Shown here piece by piece: positions 24,082 through 36,900 of a stretch of 64,000 bases of DNA; position 1 is the first letter of the stretch; each line of letters opens with the position of its first letter. Location of the stretch: positions 7,801,501 to 7,865,500 of the forward strand of contig JAXRKN010000045.1 of NCBI GenBank assembly GCA_038502055.1, in the 5' to 3' direction. The position numbers and the translations under genes are program-made. Source of the DNA: Tanytarsus gracilentus (lineage: Eukaryota > Arthropoda > Insecta > Diptera > Chironomidae). The notes under the pieces are model-generated. The model worked only from the letters and a program-made list of their open reading frames with translations, was not told the DNA's origin and searched no databases.

Positions 24082-24418
24082 AATTGAACGTAGTTTTGCA
24101 TAAACCAAAAAATGACTGTAAAAAAAACACCACATGCCTGCTTCGGAAAACACATTTATTTGAAAATTTTTTTAACCGCTCGATTTTTATTTGCGAAAAA
24201 CACTTCTTTTTTAACTACCAGACAAGAAAAAAGTGTGATGGCGATTTCTACGAAGTGTTATCAATCTTTTATCTTAATTTTTAAACGCTCATTAAGATAG
24301 ATTTTTGCAAATAAAAATCGAGCGGTTGAAAAAATTTCAAATAAATGTGTTTTCCGAAGCAGGCATGTGGTGATTTTTTTACAGTCATTTTTTGGTTTAT
24401 GCAAAACTACGTTCAATT
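24082..24418. mobile_element. Foldback MITE-like element, copy 1
   Basis: Two arms of about 115 bp are near-perfect reverse complements: 24082-24200 and 24303-24418. The outer end is AATTGAACGTAGTTTTGC on both sides. Inner arm segments such as GCCTGCTTCGGAAAACAC and TAACCGCTCGATTTTTATTT are mirrored too. The spacer of about 100 bp contains no protein. No clear target-site duplication is visible. A diverged second copy lies at 51.8-52.05 kb. Confidence 0.75.
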
Positions 24419-25098
24419 GCTTCTGAAAATTTTGATTTCTCTAGGCGATATTTCGGTGAAGTTTTCATCGGTACACACAGTGTGTACATTCAACAGAATG
24501 AGACGTCACACATCATCATCATGATGGCAATTTCAATCTCAAAGTGATGACTTCTTTTCTACTCTGTTTTATGCTCTAAGCTTTGAATGCGAGTCGCATA
24601 CACACGTCATTTCTCTTGACATTAGGAAGGCGATGAATAAGAAGTAAGAGCATGTTGTATGCTTTTGATGAAAATTGTGTAAATAAAATTGTCAAGGGTG
24701 AAAATTTGAGATTTTAAAAATTTTGAAAATGAATAAAAAAATTTAAAATCACTGAAAGCTGTCATGCTGAAGAGCGCGAATGAAAATGTAAAGAAATGGA
24801 AATGACGGCGGGAAGACTGAAGAGGCAGTCGGTTAGTAATCATCAGCCATGAAATACCATTTATTATTATTATTATTGCGTTATTTCTCCATACAATTAC
24901 TATTATGATTGTGTCGTGTGCTATTTGTAATTCTCTCTATATTATTTATGGCTGCAGTGCCGAAAAAAAATCCTTGAACGTCCATTCGTGTCCACTTTAT
25001 CTTCATTCGAGCAATCTTTTATTTATTCTTGCTCTTCACTTCCTTTTCTCCACATAATCATTTTTGTTCGCTGTCGCCTTTCGTTTGTTTTCTTTTTA
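24419..25098. other. Non-coding spacer
   Basis: Holds a short ATT microsatellite near 24861-24877 and no recognisable gene. Confidence 0.4.
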
Positions 25099-26047
25099 GC
25101 GTAACCCACAAAGTGGTGTAACGCTTATATGCTCGTGATTCCGTCCGTCCGTCCGTCCGTCCGTCTGCACAAGCGAGATCTCGGTCCCTGGACCAGCTAG
25201 AGACTTCTAGTTTTCGCCAGATGGTAGCTCTTAGGGTCTATATGTGCAGGCACTGACTATTTTTTGAGTCATGACCTATGGTCGTGCCATGGACGGCCAT
25301 AACGTCCATTTTTCATACAAATTTTCTCTTATATGGCTTCATGGGTATCGTTGAACTCGTGATTGGACCAGAAATCGATTGGCATTGATTCGTAACTTGA
25401 CCAGAAATCGATTGACATACATGATTTTTCGAGTCGTGACCTATGGTCGTGCCACAGACAGCCAAAATGTCCATTTTTCAGAACTATGGCTTCATGGGTA
25501 TCGTTGAACTCGTGATTGGACCAGGAATCGATTGATATAGATGATTTTTGAGGAATGTCCATCATGGACGGCCAGTAGTGCCACGGACAGCCAAAATGTC
25601 CATTTTTCAGAACTATGGCTTCATGGGTATCGTTGAACTCGTAATTGGACCAGGAATCGAATGGCATTGATGATTTTTGATGAATGTCCATCATGGACGG
25701 CCAGTAGTGCCACGGACAGCCATAATGTCCATTTTTCAGAACTATGGCTTCATGGGTATCGTTGAACTCGTGATTGGACCAGGAATCGATTGATATAGAT
25801 GATTTTTGAGGAATGTCCATCATGGACGGCCAGTAGTGCCACGGACAGCCATAATGTCCATTTTTCAGAACTATGGCTTCATGGGTATCGTTGAACTCGT
25901 GATTGGACCAGGAATCTATTGACATAGATGATTTTTGAGGAATGGTCGAACAGGACTGCCACGGACAGCCAAAGTGTCCGGATTGACTTAAACTCATTTT
26001 TTATGCACTTGATTTTCAAACACTGATCTGTTACAAGTGGGTTACGC
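25099..26047. mobile_element. Repetitive segment bounded by inverted GCGTAACCCAC
   Basis: The 11-mer GCGTAACCCAC at 25099-25109 is mirrored as GTGGGTTACGC at 26037-26047. Between them lie a CCGT microsatellite (about 25142-25167), a unique stretch, and a 129-bp tandem repeat. This structure suggests a non-autonomous element or a satellite captured by one. Short terminal repeats can occur by chance, so the limits are tentative. Confidence 0.45.
25331..25980. repeat. Tandem repeat, 129-bp unit, about five copies
   Basis: The phrase GAACTATGGCTTCATGGGTA recurs at 25481, 25610, 25739 and 25868, exactly 129 bp apart, with a partial copy at about 25331. Because 129 is 43 codons, the minus strand stays open for 222 codons with a 43-residue repeat (SIDSWSNHEFNDTHEAIVLK is its core). 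An open frame is expected from the unit length alone, so this is listed as a repeat rather than a gene. Confidence 0.85.
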
Positions 26048-26261
26048 GGCAACACCCACGTGTGGGTTTTGAAACATTTTTTCGTATACAATTCAATTTG
26101 AGCCCTGCTCTTTGGCTCCCGGTGCAAAAGTTTTTCTTTCCTTAAGAGTTTATCTTTGACGTTGCTTTCTAAACTCATCAAATAATTATTTTGTTTGGAC
26201 GCGTTGGAAATGGATTTTGATTAATTGCTTTCTGCCCTTGTAGCACAGAAAAGGAAAAATG

Positions 26262-26770
26262 TAGGAACTTTACTGGAATTTTGGTGGAACTTGACGGAAA
26301 AATTCCGTCGGAAAAAGGGGCAAAATGGTACAATTCTTCCATCAAAATTTCCATCGGAAATGAAAAAACGTACGTAAATATTTACGTACATGGGAATTTT
26401 AATGGAAACAAAACGGAATTCGATGGAATCCATAAGAATTCCGATGGAAATCCAATGGATTCCATAAGAAATCCGATGGATTCCGTAAGAAATCCGATGG
26501 AATCCATCGGAATTTTGATAGATTCCGTCGGAAATTCGATGGAATCCATAAGGAATCCGATGGAATCCATTGGAAATTCGAAGGAATCCATCGGAAATTC
26601 GATAGAATCCATCGGAAATTTGATAGATTCCGTCGGAAATTCAATGGAATCTATCAAATTTCCGATGGAATCCGTCAAAATTCTTACGGAATCCATCACA
26701 TTTCCGATGAAAATCCAATGGAAATCCGATGGAAATCCAATGGAAATCCAATGGAAAAATAACTAATGGA
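26262..26770. repeat. Degenerate short-period repeat (ATGGAATCCAT / TTCCGTCGGAAA)
   Basis: Dozens of diverged copies of a roughly 12-15-bp unit, such as GATGGAATCCATCGGAAATT, fill this stretch. The open frames of 80-160 codons in it on both strands are low-complexity artefacts. Confidence 0.85.
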
Positions 26771-26939
26771 ATCCATAAGAAAAAAATAAATTTTTGGATC
26801 CTTCGCAGCTCGGGCCCACTTCTGGATCCTACCTGGGCCTGAAGAGGTAACATTTGAAGTCGTTGTCATAGCTGATTCTGAGTTCTGGAAATCTGTTGGA
26901 AATTATAGGAAATTATTTATTTTTTACTTACATCTTTTT

Positions 26940-27008
26940 TGCTCCACCGAGATTCGAACCGAGGACTCCTTATCACGTTGCGCCGCTTTACCATTCCGTC
27001 ACGAAGCC
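26940..27008 (-). tRNA. tRNA-like sequence, probably a degenerate tRNA or SINE head
   Basis: On the minus strand the sequence starts GCTTCGTGACGGAATGG and ends near TCTCGGTGGAGC. The first and last seven bases can pair, with several G-U pairs. An A-box-like TGACGGAATGGT and a B-box GGTTCGAATCT are present at roughly tRNA spacing. The T stem has a mismatch and I could not form a convincing anticodon stem, so a functional tRNA is unlikely. It sits inside the repeat element. Confidence 0.4.
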
Positions 27009-27164
27009 AAAATATATATTAAATTATTTTTGGCAAAAGCAATATTTAAACAACATTTTTCCAATGGAATTCCGTTGGAAATCTAAAAAAAATTCCGTTG
27101 GAAATTTAAAGGAATTTTGTTGGAAAATAAATTCCTTGAAAATTCCAACTGTTTCCTAAACGGA

Positions 27165-27670
27165 AATTGACGGAAATTTAATGGAAAATAAATTCCGTTA
27201 AAATTCCACAACTTTCCTAAACGGAATATGACGGAATTTTGATGGAAAATAAATTCCGTTAAAATTCCACAACTTTTCCCTAAATGGAACATGACGGAAT
27301 TTTGATGGAAATAAATTCCGTTAAAATTCCACATTTTTCCTAAACGGAACATGACGGAATTTTGATGGAAAATAAATTCCGTTAAAATTCCACAACTTTT
27401 CCCGAAACGGAACATGACGGAATTTTGATGGAAATAAATTCCGTTAAAATTCCACATTTTCCTAAACGGAACATGACGGAATTTTGATGGAAAATAAATT
27501 CCGTTAAAATTCCACAACTTTTCTTAACGGAACTTGACGGAATTTTGATGGAAAACAATTCCGTTAAAATTCCACAACTTTTCCTAAACGGAACATGACG
27601 GAATTTTGATGGAAAATAAATTCCTTGAAAATTCCACAACTTTCCTTAAGCGGAATTTGACGGAATTTTG
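27165..27670. repeat. Tandem repeat, 60-63-bp unit, about eight copies
   Basis: GACGGAATTTTGATGGAA recurs at about 27230, 27293, 27353, 27416, 27475, 27536, 27597 and 27659. Each unit contains an inverted pair, GGAATTTT and AAAATTCC, so single units can fold. The first spacings alternate 63, 60, 63, 59, hinting at a dimeric higher-order unit. Confidence 0.85.
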
Positions 27671-27982
27671 ATGGAATATTTTTTTCCGATAAAATTCTTA
27701 AAGATTTCCATAAGAAATTTGGTGGAAAAGAAATGGAAAAAATTTCCTATACTTTTCCAATGGAATTCCAAAATTTTCCTTAAAAAATCCAATGGAATTT
27801 TGAAGGATTTTTTTTCCATCAAATTCCGTCAAATTTCCGGTAAAGTGGTCGCAGAAATTCCGTCAAGTTCCATTAAATTCCTTCAAATTTCCGTCAAGTT
27901 ATTTTTTTCCATGCAAGTTCCGAAAGATTCCATGCAAGTTCCATCAAAATTCCTTTATTTTTCCTTTTCTGTGCCACAAGGG

Positions 27983-30900
27983 TGTACTGTGTAATTATTT
28001 TTTCTATGTGGGAGTTGGTTAATGGTTTAACCGCCTACAAAATCCAGGAACTCGATGATAAAATTTAAGAGATTTCAAAATTAAATTTTTTAATTATGTA
28101 TTTTTATAACCCAGGAATATTTTAAAAATTCCAGGAATATGATGAAAAAATCAAAAATAAATTTTTCATTCAACAAACAAATTTTCAACGGTCTCTCTAT
28201 TTTTCGATTTTCAACGACTTTACTTTGGAAAGTTCTTTATAATTCAAAAAAATATCATGGCGTTTAAATTAATCACGCTCCTTTAATCTCATTTGAGTTT
28301 CGCAGTGATTTGAGAATTACAAGAAGATTAAAAATTTCTCATTACAGTTACTAAATCCCTCATCGTATTTGCATGTTTTTTTATAATTTTCATTTTAAAT
28401 TTTTTGTCACATTTGTCAATGTTTGCTCAAGGGATTCGACGTTCTAGGATGACAAAATATTATGGAGTGAAAAATAAAAAATTCAAAAAGAGGAATTGAT
28501 CTTTTAATTTTCTTTCCATGCTCACGTGAGGCAGAGGTAGATTATGTGACAATGATGCAATCTCGAAACTTGTGTGAGAAAAAGAACAATGGCGGATGTT
28601 GAAGAAATGAAACTGCTTAAGGGAAGCTTAAATGGAATGACAGTGGAAGTTTACATTACGAACTGAATTTGTTAAAGAGCTTTGCATAAAATTACTTAAG
28701 AATGAAAATAAATTAAATTTTTTACTGACGTCATGAGGCGTTAAAAGGAATCCAGTAATAGAAAATTTTGCATTGCAAAATAGAAGTTTTTTAAAAATTT
28801 AAATTTATGCAAAAAATAAATTGGATAATTCTGAATTATTTAAATCCAGAATCCATTGTTATCCTGAACTAAACACTCGTGAAAATAAATCTTAGATTTC
28901 ATCAGGAAAATTCTTTTTCTCCCTCACAAAATCGCTTTCTTAAATGAGAGCAGCTGAGGATGGAAATTTCATAAAATGATGAGCAAATCTTCATTTTGAT
29001 TTGACAGAAATAAATTTGGTTTTCAGTTTTTTCTTGCTGTGAGTGAGAGAGAGAGAGAGAGAGATAAGCCATTATTTGTGGTAATGTCACATCATTTTCT
29101 TGGCGGAATGCGAGCGAGATAAAAATGAAGATGAAAATCTCTTTTCGCCTCTGCAGTAATTTCGCATGATGATTTATTCCACGAGAAATTCTTTTTTCTG
29201 CGTCTCGAACAAAATTAAAACAATTCAAATTGGTAAACATTTTTTTTCCAGAATATTAACATACTCGTGGGCATGAAGTTATGTGCACATAATGATGTCT
29301 GACTCTGCCCCGAGTTTATTGTCATGCAGACTCTATTGTTTCACTTTCGAGAGAACTTTTTTCTGCCAAAAAAGAGAATTAAAATTCATCAATTTAATTT
29401 CGGGGTGTGCACAATGTCGCAATTCATAATTCATGAATTTATAGCGTCATACAGACAGAAATAATTGTTTGCGAGACGAAAGATCACTTTTTTTATATTG
29501 TCCACATATTTTTGGCCAATGCAATAAATGAATAAATTAAAATAGGGAAATATTTTCATCGTCCCTCGATTGATAAATTGCCTGAGCGAACTGAACAGTA
29601 CACAATTCATTTTCATTGTTTAGTCAAATCGATATTATGTGTTGTGTGTGTGCTGAGCAATTAATCAAAAGTCCTTCGTGTTCTCTCTGTATATGTGGAG
29701 AGTCTGCAACATGAACATTTTGTGGTCAAAAATGTTGTGCAATATGAGAAGAATTGATTGAAATGATTTTCGATACTCAAAATTTTAAAATATATTTTAC
29801 AAAAAAATTTTAAAGTTAGAAAAATTTCCCAGCTATTTTGTCAACACTCTCTAATCGATATTACATCAACCTACAACACCAAAACTAAATCGGTAGTTTC
29901 AAAATTAAATTACAATCAAAATGTTTCAGTTTTATTACAATTACTGCAATTAATGTCAGAATAAATGTTTACAGATGTCTATTTGAGAAAATTTATTTTA
30001 ATGCGAGCAACATACTATCATGCTGTGTATGTAAATATGTCACAATGCTGTTAATCGATAAACTTTTGTGTGCCCAATTAACAGACACATCATCAATTAA
30101 GTTTGTTGCAATTTTATTTGCACCGTGTCGTCGACACTCGAAATTATGCTTCGTGCATTTTGATGTTTTTTAACTGAAAATTCCATTTGGCATCATCACC
30201 ACCTCGTCGGACTCGGGGAGTGTGTAATTCATGAATTGAATTTCAAATCATGCGACTTATTTGCATTTTGCTGTTCGAGTGCTTATTTGGAATTCAATTT
30301 ACATTTTTCCCACTCAACTGCCGGATGGCATATTTTTATGTTATCAGCAAATTTCTTTTCTATCTACCCTAAAGGATGACCACTGACTGAGCAGAGCATA
30401 TGTGTACATTTTCCTTAAAGTCCTCCTTTATCTCAATGAACATTAAAACGAGATGCTGCAAAAAAATATTGGCAAACTTCCTGATAGAGATTCAGGTCAC
30501 ATTGGATGCTGCAGCATGCTGTGCATTGTAGGATAAAAATCTTCCGCCCTAAATATCTGTTTCTCATCATACCGACCACTAGGGCTAATAAAAAGTTTCA
30601 CTGAGCTATAAACATTTGTTTATTTATGTTTTAAAGGCAATTTTATGGATGACTTAAAGTTGGAAATAGTTTTGAAAAATTAAACTGTTGATTATATTTT
30701 TTACATCGAACATAAATTTTAGAATAGTTTTGGAAATTAAAAAAAATTAAACTTTCCCACAAACACATTAATTTCTCATTATCTGCAAAAGTTTTTAAAA
30801 TTATCATCTACAAAAACCTTTAATGATTTTAAAATCACATAAAATTTCATATCGAACCCTCAAAAAATGTAAGGAAAAACTTGAAAAGTCCCTTTTTATT

Positions 30901-33900
30901 TTAGATCGTTATTTTGCTTGTTGTTACAGAGAAAAAATTTGTGTCCTACATTTTCCTCCCCAATCTTTCGAAAGTACTTTTTAAGATGTTGCCAAATTTC
31001 AAATAAAACGGAAAATTTTTCTCCCTTCTGAAAATAAAAGCGATAAAAAAAACTTGAAATCGATTTGTTCGGATGTTTTATGTATGATTTTGTCACGCCA
31101 GATGCTTCATGGCAAGTGCAAATGACATAGAGATGAATAAAAAGAAAACATTTTTATGCACAAATTTTGATGCCGCAAAAATAATTTTTTTGACTCAATT
31201 AGCGTGTCGTGAACAACCTTTTAGTTTTACAAGTCAATAAATCTATTGAAACTTAAATAACAATATCACATCACATGTTCATAAACGAGAGCGATACATT
31301 GTGAATGACTGTTGAACTTGGGAGTGGTACCAGAAAAAAATTCAATTCCGATGGAATTTTGTACAACGAAGCGAGAAGCGTAAAAAATTTGCCGAGAACA
31401 CACGGAGACAGAAACAAATTATCATGAGCATAATTTTTGGGTTGCGATGACAGTAAATTACAAATTACTGGTTCATGTTATGAAAGAATTATTAGTGAAC
31501 AAGAAGACAAAAGAAGAAAATTATTTATGGTTATCATGTGGGACTGACATCGAGTAGTAAAGGAACGATTTTTTTGAACTTTCTCCATCTGCATAATTTT
31601 GAAATGAAAAAAGATAAAGAAAATAAAAGTTTTTTGTCGCTGGATTAAAAATTCAGAGCCCTGTCGATAAAAATTGAAATTTTCAAAACTTGAACTATTA
31701 AACTTTCGTCATGAAAATATAAAAAATTGAAAACATTTCTCAGAATTCACTCCTAAAATTTATTCATCAAAAATATCTCGAGGCCTTTCTCAATTTTTTG
31801 TTATATTTTCTTTAGATATACTTTGTGGGTTAGAAAATTTGTGTAAAAACAAAAAGTTTTTCTCTCGAATGAATTTTTCACATTTTGTGGGTTACTCGTG
31901 ACATTTTGGCAACGAAAGCTTTCTCTGCCTTTCATTTTAGAACTCAAAAATTAAAAATAATAAATTTAGCTTTTTTATCATCAACTACGACATAACTTTT
32001 TTGTTATTTAATGCTGACACAGATGAATATTTTTCATTCATTTCCCTCTTTTATTGCTACTGGCATACATGCATGCACATATGTTTCGATTATTTATTAA
32101 ACATTTAGCGGAAGGTAAAAAGTGATACGAGCACATTGCAATAGTTGAATGTGAGTTTATATGACCTCGATGATGAAAATACACCCATTTTTTCCGTTTT
32201 GTAGCAACACAAATATTTTCCAGCATCCTATAAATAAATTTTTAAAGCATTTTTACTTCCCATAAAATTTAAAGGAATTGAAATTGAACGCACCTAAAAA
32301 TTTTTGATTTTAAAATTTCATTGTTCAGATTTTTCAGGCGGGGAAAAATAATTTCAAAATGGCCAGCACCAAAAGCGGAAATTTCATGAATAATTTAAAA
32401 TTCAATTCCTTTTTTCAGACATCATTCTAGCTAATAAACTCTAAACTGCCACCGTGTACAGCGCAGAGACAAACTCAGAGCAGCGAAAAAAAAATTATTG
32501 ATAATTGAGTAACTCCTCTAAAAAACACGGAGAGGTGAAAAAGATTCGTCATTGCGTCACTTTCAAAATGAAGAATTTTAAGTGAAATTTCCTATTAATT
32601 TTTAATTTACAGCTTGATATTTCCGTCTTTCAATTAGTTATTAGAGTTGAACGACTGTCGAGATTTATTTGCCGATGCCGGAAGTGATTGTAAAAAATTG
32701 AAATTTTTGGTTGATGCGGTGATTGGAGTGATTGATTTTGTGAAAAGGAGTAAGAAGAATTTTAAAATTTAACGAATTTGATTTTTAGTTTCCATCATTT
32801 TTAAATTGAGGATTTTTCAATTTTGTTCATTTCTGAATTCCAAAATTAAGATCATTTTCCATTGCAACTTCCAACTAATTAAGCATTTAGAACTTGAATT
32901 ACTTTTTTATCAATTTGAGCTTGATAAAACTTCTTTCGACATTTTTATAGCTTGATAACTTTCAGCACACCCCATTCAATTTCATCGTTCAAAAATTAAT
33001 CTAATTAGACAAAATGAAAATCGTAAATTTAATAACTTTGACTCAATAAAATTAGCCATGAACTCGTGGGACTCACAAAAACTTTCTTATTGTACTTTAC
33101 TTTAATTATTCAAGGCATTCCTAAATTTCTCTCTCTCTTTCACTCTCAGACAAGGTCAATTTTTTTGTTCTCATTCTTTTGTGAGTAATCAATAAAATAT
33201 CACGCTTTAGATCGCATGAAGCGCACGCATTTCCCTAACGAGTGTTTTTATCCATGCTTTTTTTTCGAAGGGTATTCCAATCCACAAAAACATATATACA
33301 AGTTAAACCTTAACAAGAAATCCTTTTCTTTATTGAGCATTTCCGCATGAGAAGCACAGAAAAATTTTCTAGCTTGAAATGGGATTGTTGGGAGTCATAA
33401 AGGAAAGGAATAAGTTTTATAGTGCTTGAGCTGAAAGTTTGAGGAATTTTTGCGGAGGTTTTATATCACCTTATTAAAAGCAAATAACTTAGCGTGAAAT
33501 TGAGTGAAAATTTTTGGTGAATTCGATTTTAATTTTATAAATTTCATTTCTATGTTTTTTCTTGTATTTAAGTGTAAACACCGAAAAGGACTCGTGCATG
33601 TAACTAAAATTATAAATTATTCATGGCTATGTTACGTGCATGTTGAGCATTCTTCTTTCTAGAGGAGTTTTGGTCTCATTTTCGGTGCGACTTGATTAAT
33701 GGCTTTTTAAGCTCACTGCTAGCATATATTCAAGCTTTTCTCATTTTGCCCGCTCATAAACTTTCATAAGTCGAGAAATGCAATTTCATATATTTTTTCG
33801 CTTCTTATTGTCTGAAACTCCGTGAGGGTTTACCCTCGTCGAAAAGGCTTGTTTTCATTTCCGCAAAGTATTTGTAACTTTGTATGTGGCCGCAAACGGT

Positions 33901-36900
33901 TAAGGCTTAGTTTTTTCCTCGAAAAAAGTAAAATTATTTATTTTGAAGTGAGGGGTTTTAGATTATTGCTGACTTCTTGCTTTTTCTGTGTGAGTGGGTT
34001 GATATTTGACAGGAAATTGTTGAGCAGAAGGAAAACAAGTCTGATATTGGAAAAAAAGATTTTTAGATTTTATTAAAAATCCTCATCATAGTGCTCTGTG
34101 AAAAAAGTGTCCTCATATCATTTTCATTCATATCACGTAGCTTAATTAAAAGAAGCAACTTCCATAACTTTCAATAACTCTCTGACAGTGGGAAAAAGCC
34201 ACTCATGTAATCAGCAAAAGTTTCATACATTTCACCGAAAAAAATCCTTTTTTGAATTAATGAAGGAAATTTACATTTACTTCAAGCATACACATGTTTA
34301 CGAGAGAGTAGGAGAAAAATCAATGAATGGAACACGGGAGCTTAAAAGTTACTCCTGAGAATTTGCAAAGATAAACAACGCGCGCGAGAGAGTTTTCAAA
34401 TAACAAACATAGAATTTTTTTGCTCTCATACCAAACGCAATTTTTCTCTTCATTTTCATCGTCGCTGCTCACACACATTCGCGAATCTTTGAAAAAGGCT
34501 CATCGGGTTTGTTTTGCAGACGTTCTTCCTGTGTGTCTGCTGTGCTTTTTGCTGCGTGTGCTTGTCACAATTCACTTTTTTTGCGAGGCGAATGTACGAC
34601 ATGATTCACTAATCCTCTTTTATGCCATACGAGATACGAGACGATAAATGTAGTGTAAAATTTCTATTTGCTGCAGACAATTTGAGTTACTTGAGCTAAT
34701 TTTGTTGAAAAATATTTATTTGCAAATTATTATTTTTTTGTGAAAATCTACAAAGTTTAAATTCTATCAGATTACACGGTAAAAGGCTTGTGAACGAAGC
34801 CGCCATGAACGAGCACTCATGAATCAAAGAAACGACATTAACTGAAACAACAGGAAGCGACTCAAATTTCAATAGAGATAAAGCACTTTTGATAAGTACT
34901 TTTCATAATGCCGCATGCGAATTTTTTATAATGATAAGAGAAAGTTTGCATGGTTGAGCTTTAAGAGAATTAAAAAATATTTTGTGGGATGTTTTTGTGA
35001 AATAAAAGAGTAAACTCGTAATCATTGTTTATCGGATAGACAATCTCCATAACAATTTCCTCATTTCGGATGTCAATAACAATATCGAGGAAAGTTCCTT
35101 TCAAAGCACTCTCACTTCAGATGCCAAGTAGAACATAACCTAGTATTATTATTATTATGCTATCCTGACCCACATAACAAAGGAGATGGCAATGCTACAC
35201 CTCTCTTTTACCTTCAACTCATTTCTTTGGAAAAAGCTCATGGGAGAGTGAGGGAGAATGGAGATGATGGATGATGGAAATGAGAAGAAGAACGAAAGTA
35301 GAAAAAAGGGTAAATGGAAAGGAAAAAAATTGAAGCAATTGACTGAGAGGGAATCATTGTTGGATATTTTTTCTATGCGATGAATTAGAATTACAGGTCT
35401 GATATTTTTTGATGTTTTTTAACGTAAAATTATGTTAACTTTTTTTATATTGAAGAATTAAAAACTTCAAATCATTTTTTATGTAACGAAAATTGAAAAA
35501 GTCGAGAAATAAAATTCCAGTTTAAGGATCTGAGAAGCATTTAATGTCATGGCATGTCATTTACTTCAGATATTTTATTACCCATCTGCTCCCACATTAG
35601 ATTCAGATTGAATTTTATCCTTTTGCTTGACATACGATATCCTTAAAAAAAGTTGAATATTCTCACGTGAATCTAGGATAAAGGACGAATGACATCAGCA
35701 GTAGGAAGCTATAAAAACATGTTGTAGTACATAGCTTGGTAGATAAACAACAGAATGAGAGAGAGGGCACCTCCTATGTATGAGGATGATGATCATGACA
35801 TGAAAAGTCGAGAAGATGCTTTTTTGCACACCAAAAAATGAATTTTTTCTTCTATCACATATCCGCAAGGAAGAAAAGGAGAAAATGCCAAATCCAAGAA
35901 AGGGGTAAAGAAAATCATTTGAGTGAAAATGCCTTCAAGGCAAAATTTTGAAAGTACATTAGCGAAGAATTTATTCATCAATTATATGCGCATGATATTT
36001 TAACTCACACTTTTCCTTCCACCTCTCTCATGGACTGGTTTCCTTCCCACACCCTCTTTGAAGAAAAACTTTTTCTTGACGCAAACACACACACACACAC
36101 ACACATCGGGCAACATACTTTAATTTAATGAGAACAACAAAATTTGGTCGTCTCGCTTCTCACGCAAGTTTTCCTCGTGGTGCGAGAGTGAATTTTTTGG
36201 CGTGGAAATAAATATATTGGAAAAAGTTTATTCTTGGCGGAAAATTGAAATTTATATAATTGGAAAACTTTAATGCAATTATTTAGACGCTAAACAGCGG
36301 CTGTCGAGAGATTCACTTAGAAAAAGTTTTATTAAATTTTTAGATTAGAGGTTAATTGAGGTGTTTGAGAGATGCTGAGGTTTTATTGTAGAAAATTATG
36401 ATTTTCATAAATTATTAAATTATTTGATTTAATGGATCAAAAACATTTCAAATTAAATTATAAGCTTTCATTTCCTCAGCAACATTTTTAATCAAATAAT
36501 CGTCAATTAAAATACCAAAAAGCATTTTAATACTTCCCAATAATTCTTTTATCAATCAATATCAATTTACGTATTGATTGCTATTCAAATATGTTTCCTA
36601 ATTGCGTACCAAAAACCAATTAATGTTTTCGAGAAAATTAAACGCAAATAAAATTAATTTTCTTTCAATTATAATTGAAATATTTTCCTTGCACAGAATA
36701 GTAAGAAGAGAATTTCCATTCGTACAGTAACAAAAACGTGTGTGAATGCGATGATCCAACGTGCTCATCCATGCATAATTAAATTAGTATTTTAATCCGC
36801 CTTCATGCACATATCCTCTGTATGTTTATCAACAACGAGCAAAATAAAATGAAAACAATTTTTGTTGTAAGGCAATTTTAACCCTTGAAGCTACTCAAAA

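Larger units (their letters stand above)
26235..27982. mobile_element. 1.75-kb terminal-inverted-repeat element made of GGAAT-type repeats
   Basis: The ends CCCTTGTAGCACAGAAAAGG (from 26235) and its reverse complement with one change (ending at 27982) are imperfect inverted repeats. They extend about 36 bp with four mismatches. The interior is almost entirely degenerate repeats of the GGAATCCAT and GGAATTTTGATGGAA type, plus a 60-63-bp array and one tRNA-like stretch. No transposase is visible, so it is non-autonomous. The flanks show no obvious target-site duplication. Confidence 0.7.

Noticed and set aside
25329..25997. 222-codon open frame on the minus strand
   Set aside because: It is the 129-bp tandem repeat read through. 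A unit length divisible by three keeps it open, and no start context, domain or splice structure supports a gene.
26281..26766. 161-codon plus-strand frame and overlapping minus-strand frames
   Set aside because: Low-complexity translations (DSVGNSMESI-like) of a short-period repeat, open in several frames at once.
28902..29240. 112-codon minus-strand frame
   Set aside because: Biased composition, no motif, no splice partners; typical chance frame in the desert.
36085..36104. AC dinucleotide run
   Set aside because: Ordinary microsatellite with no evidence of function.
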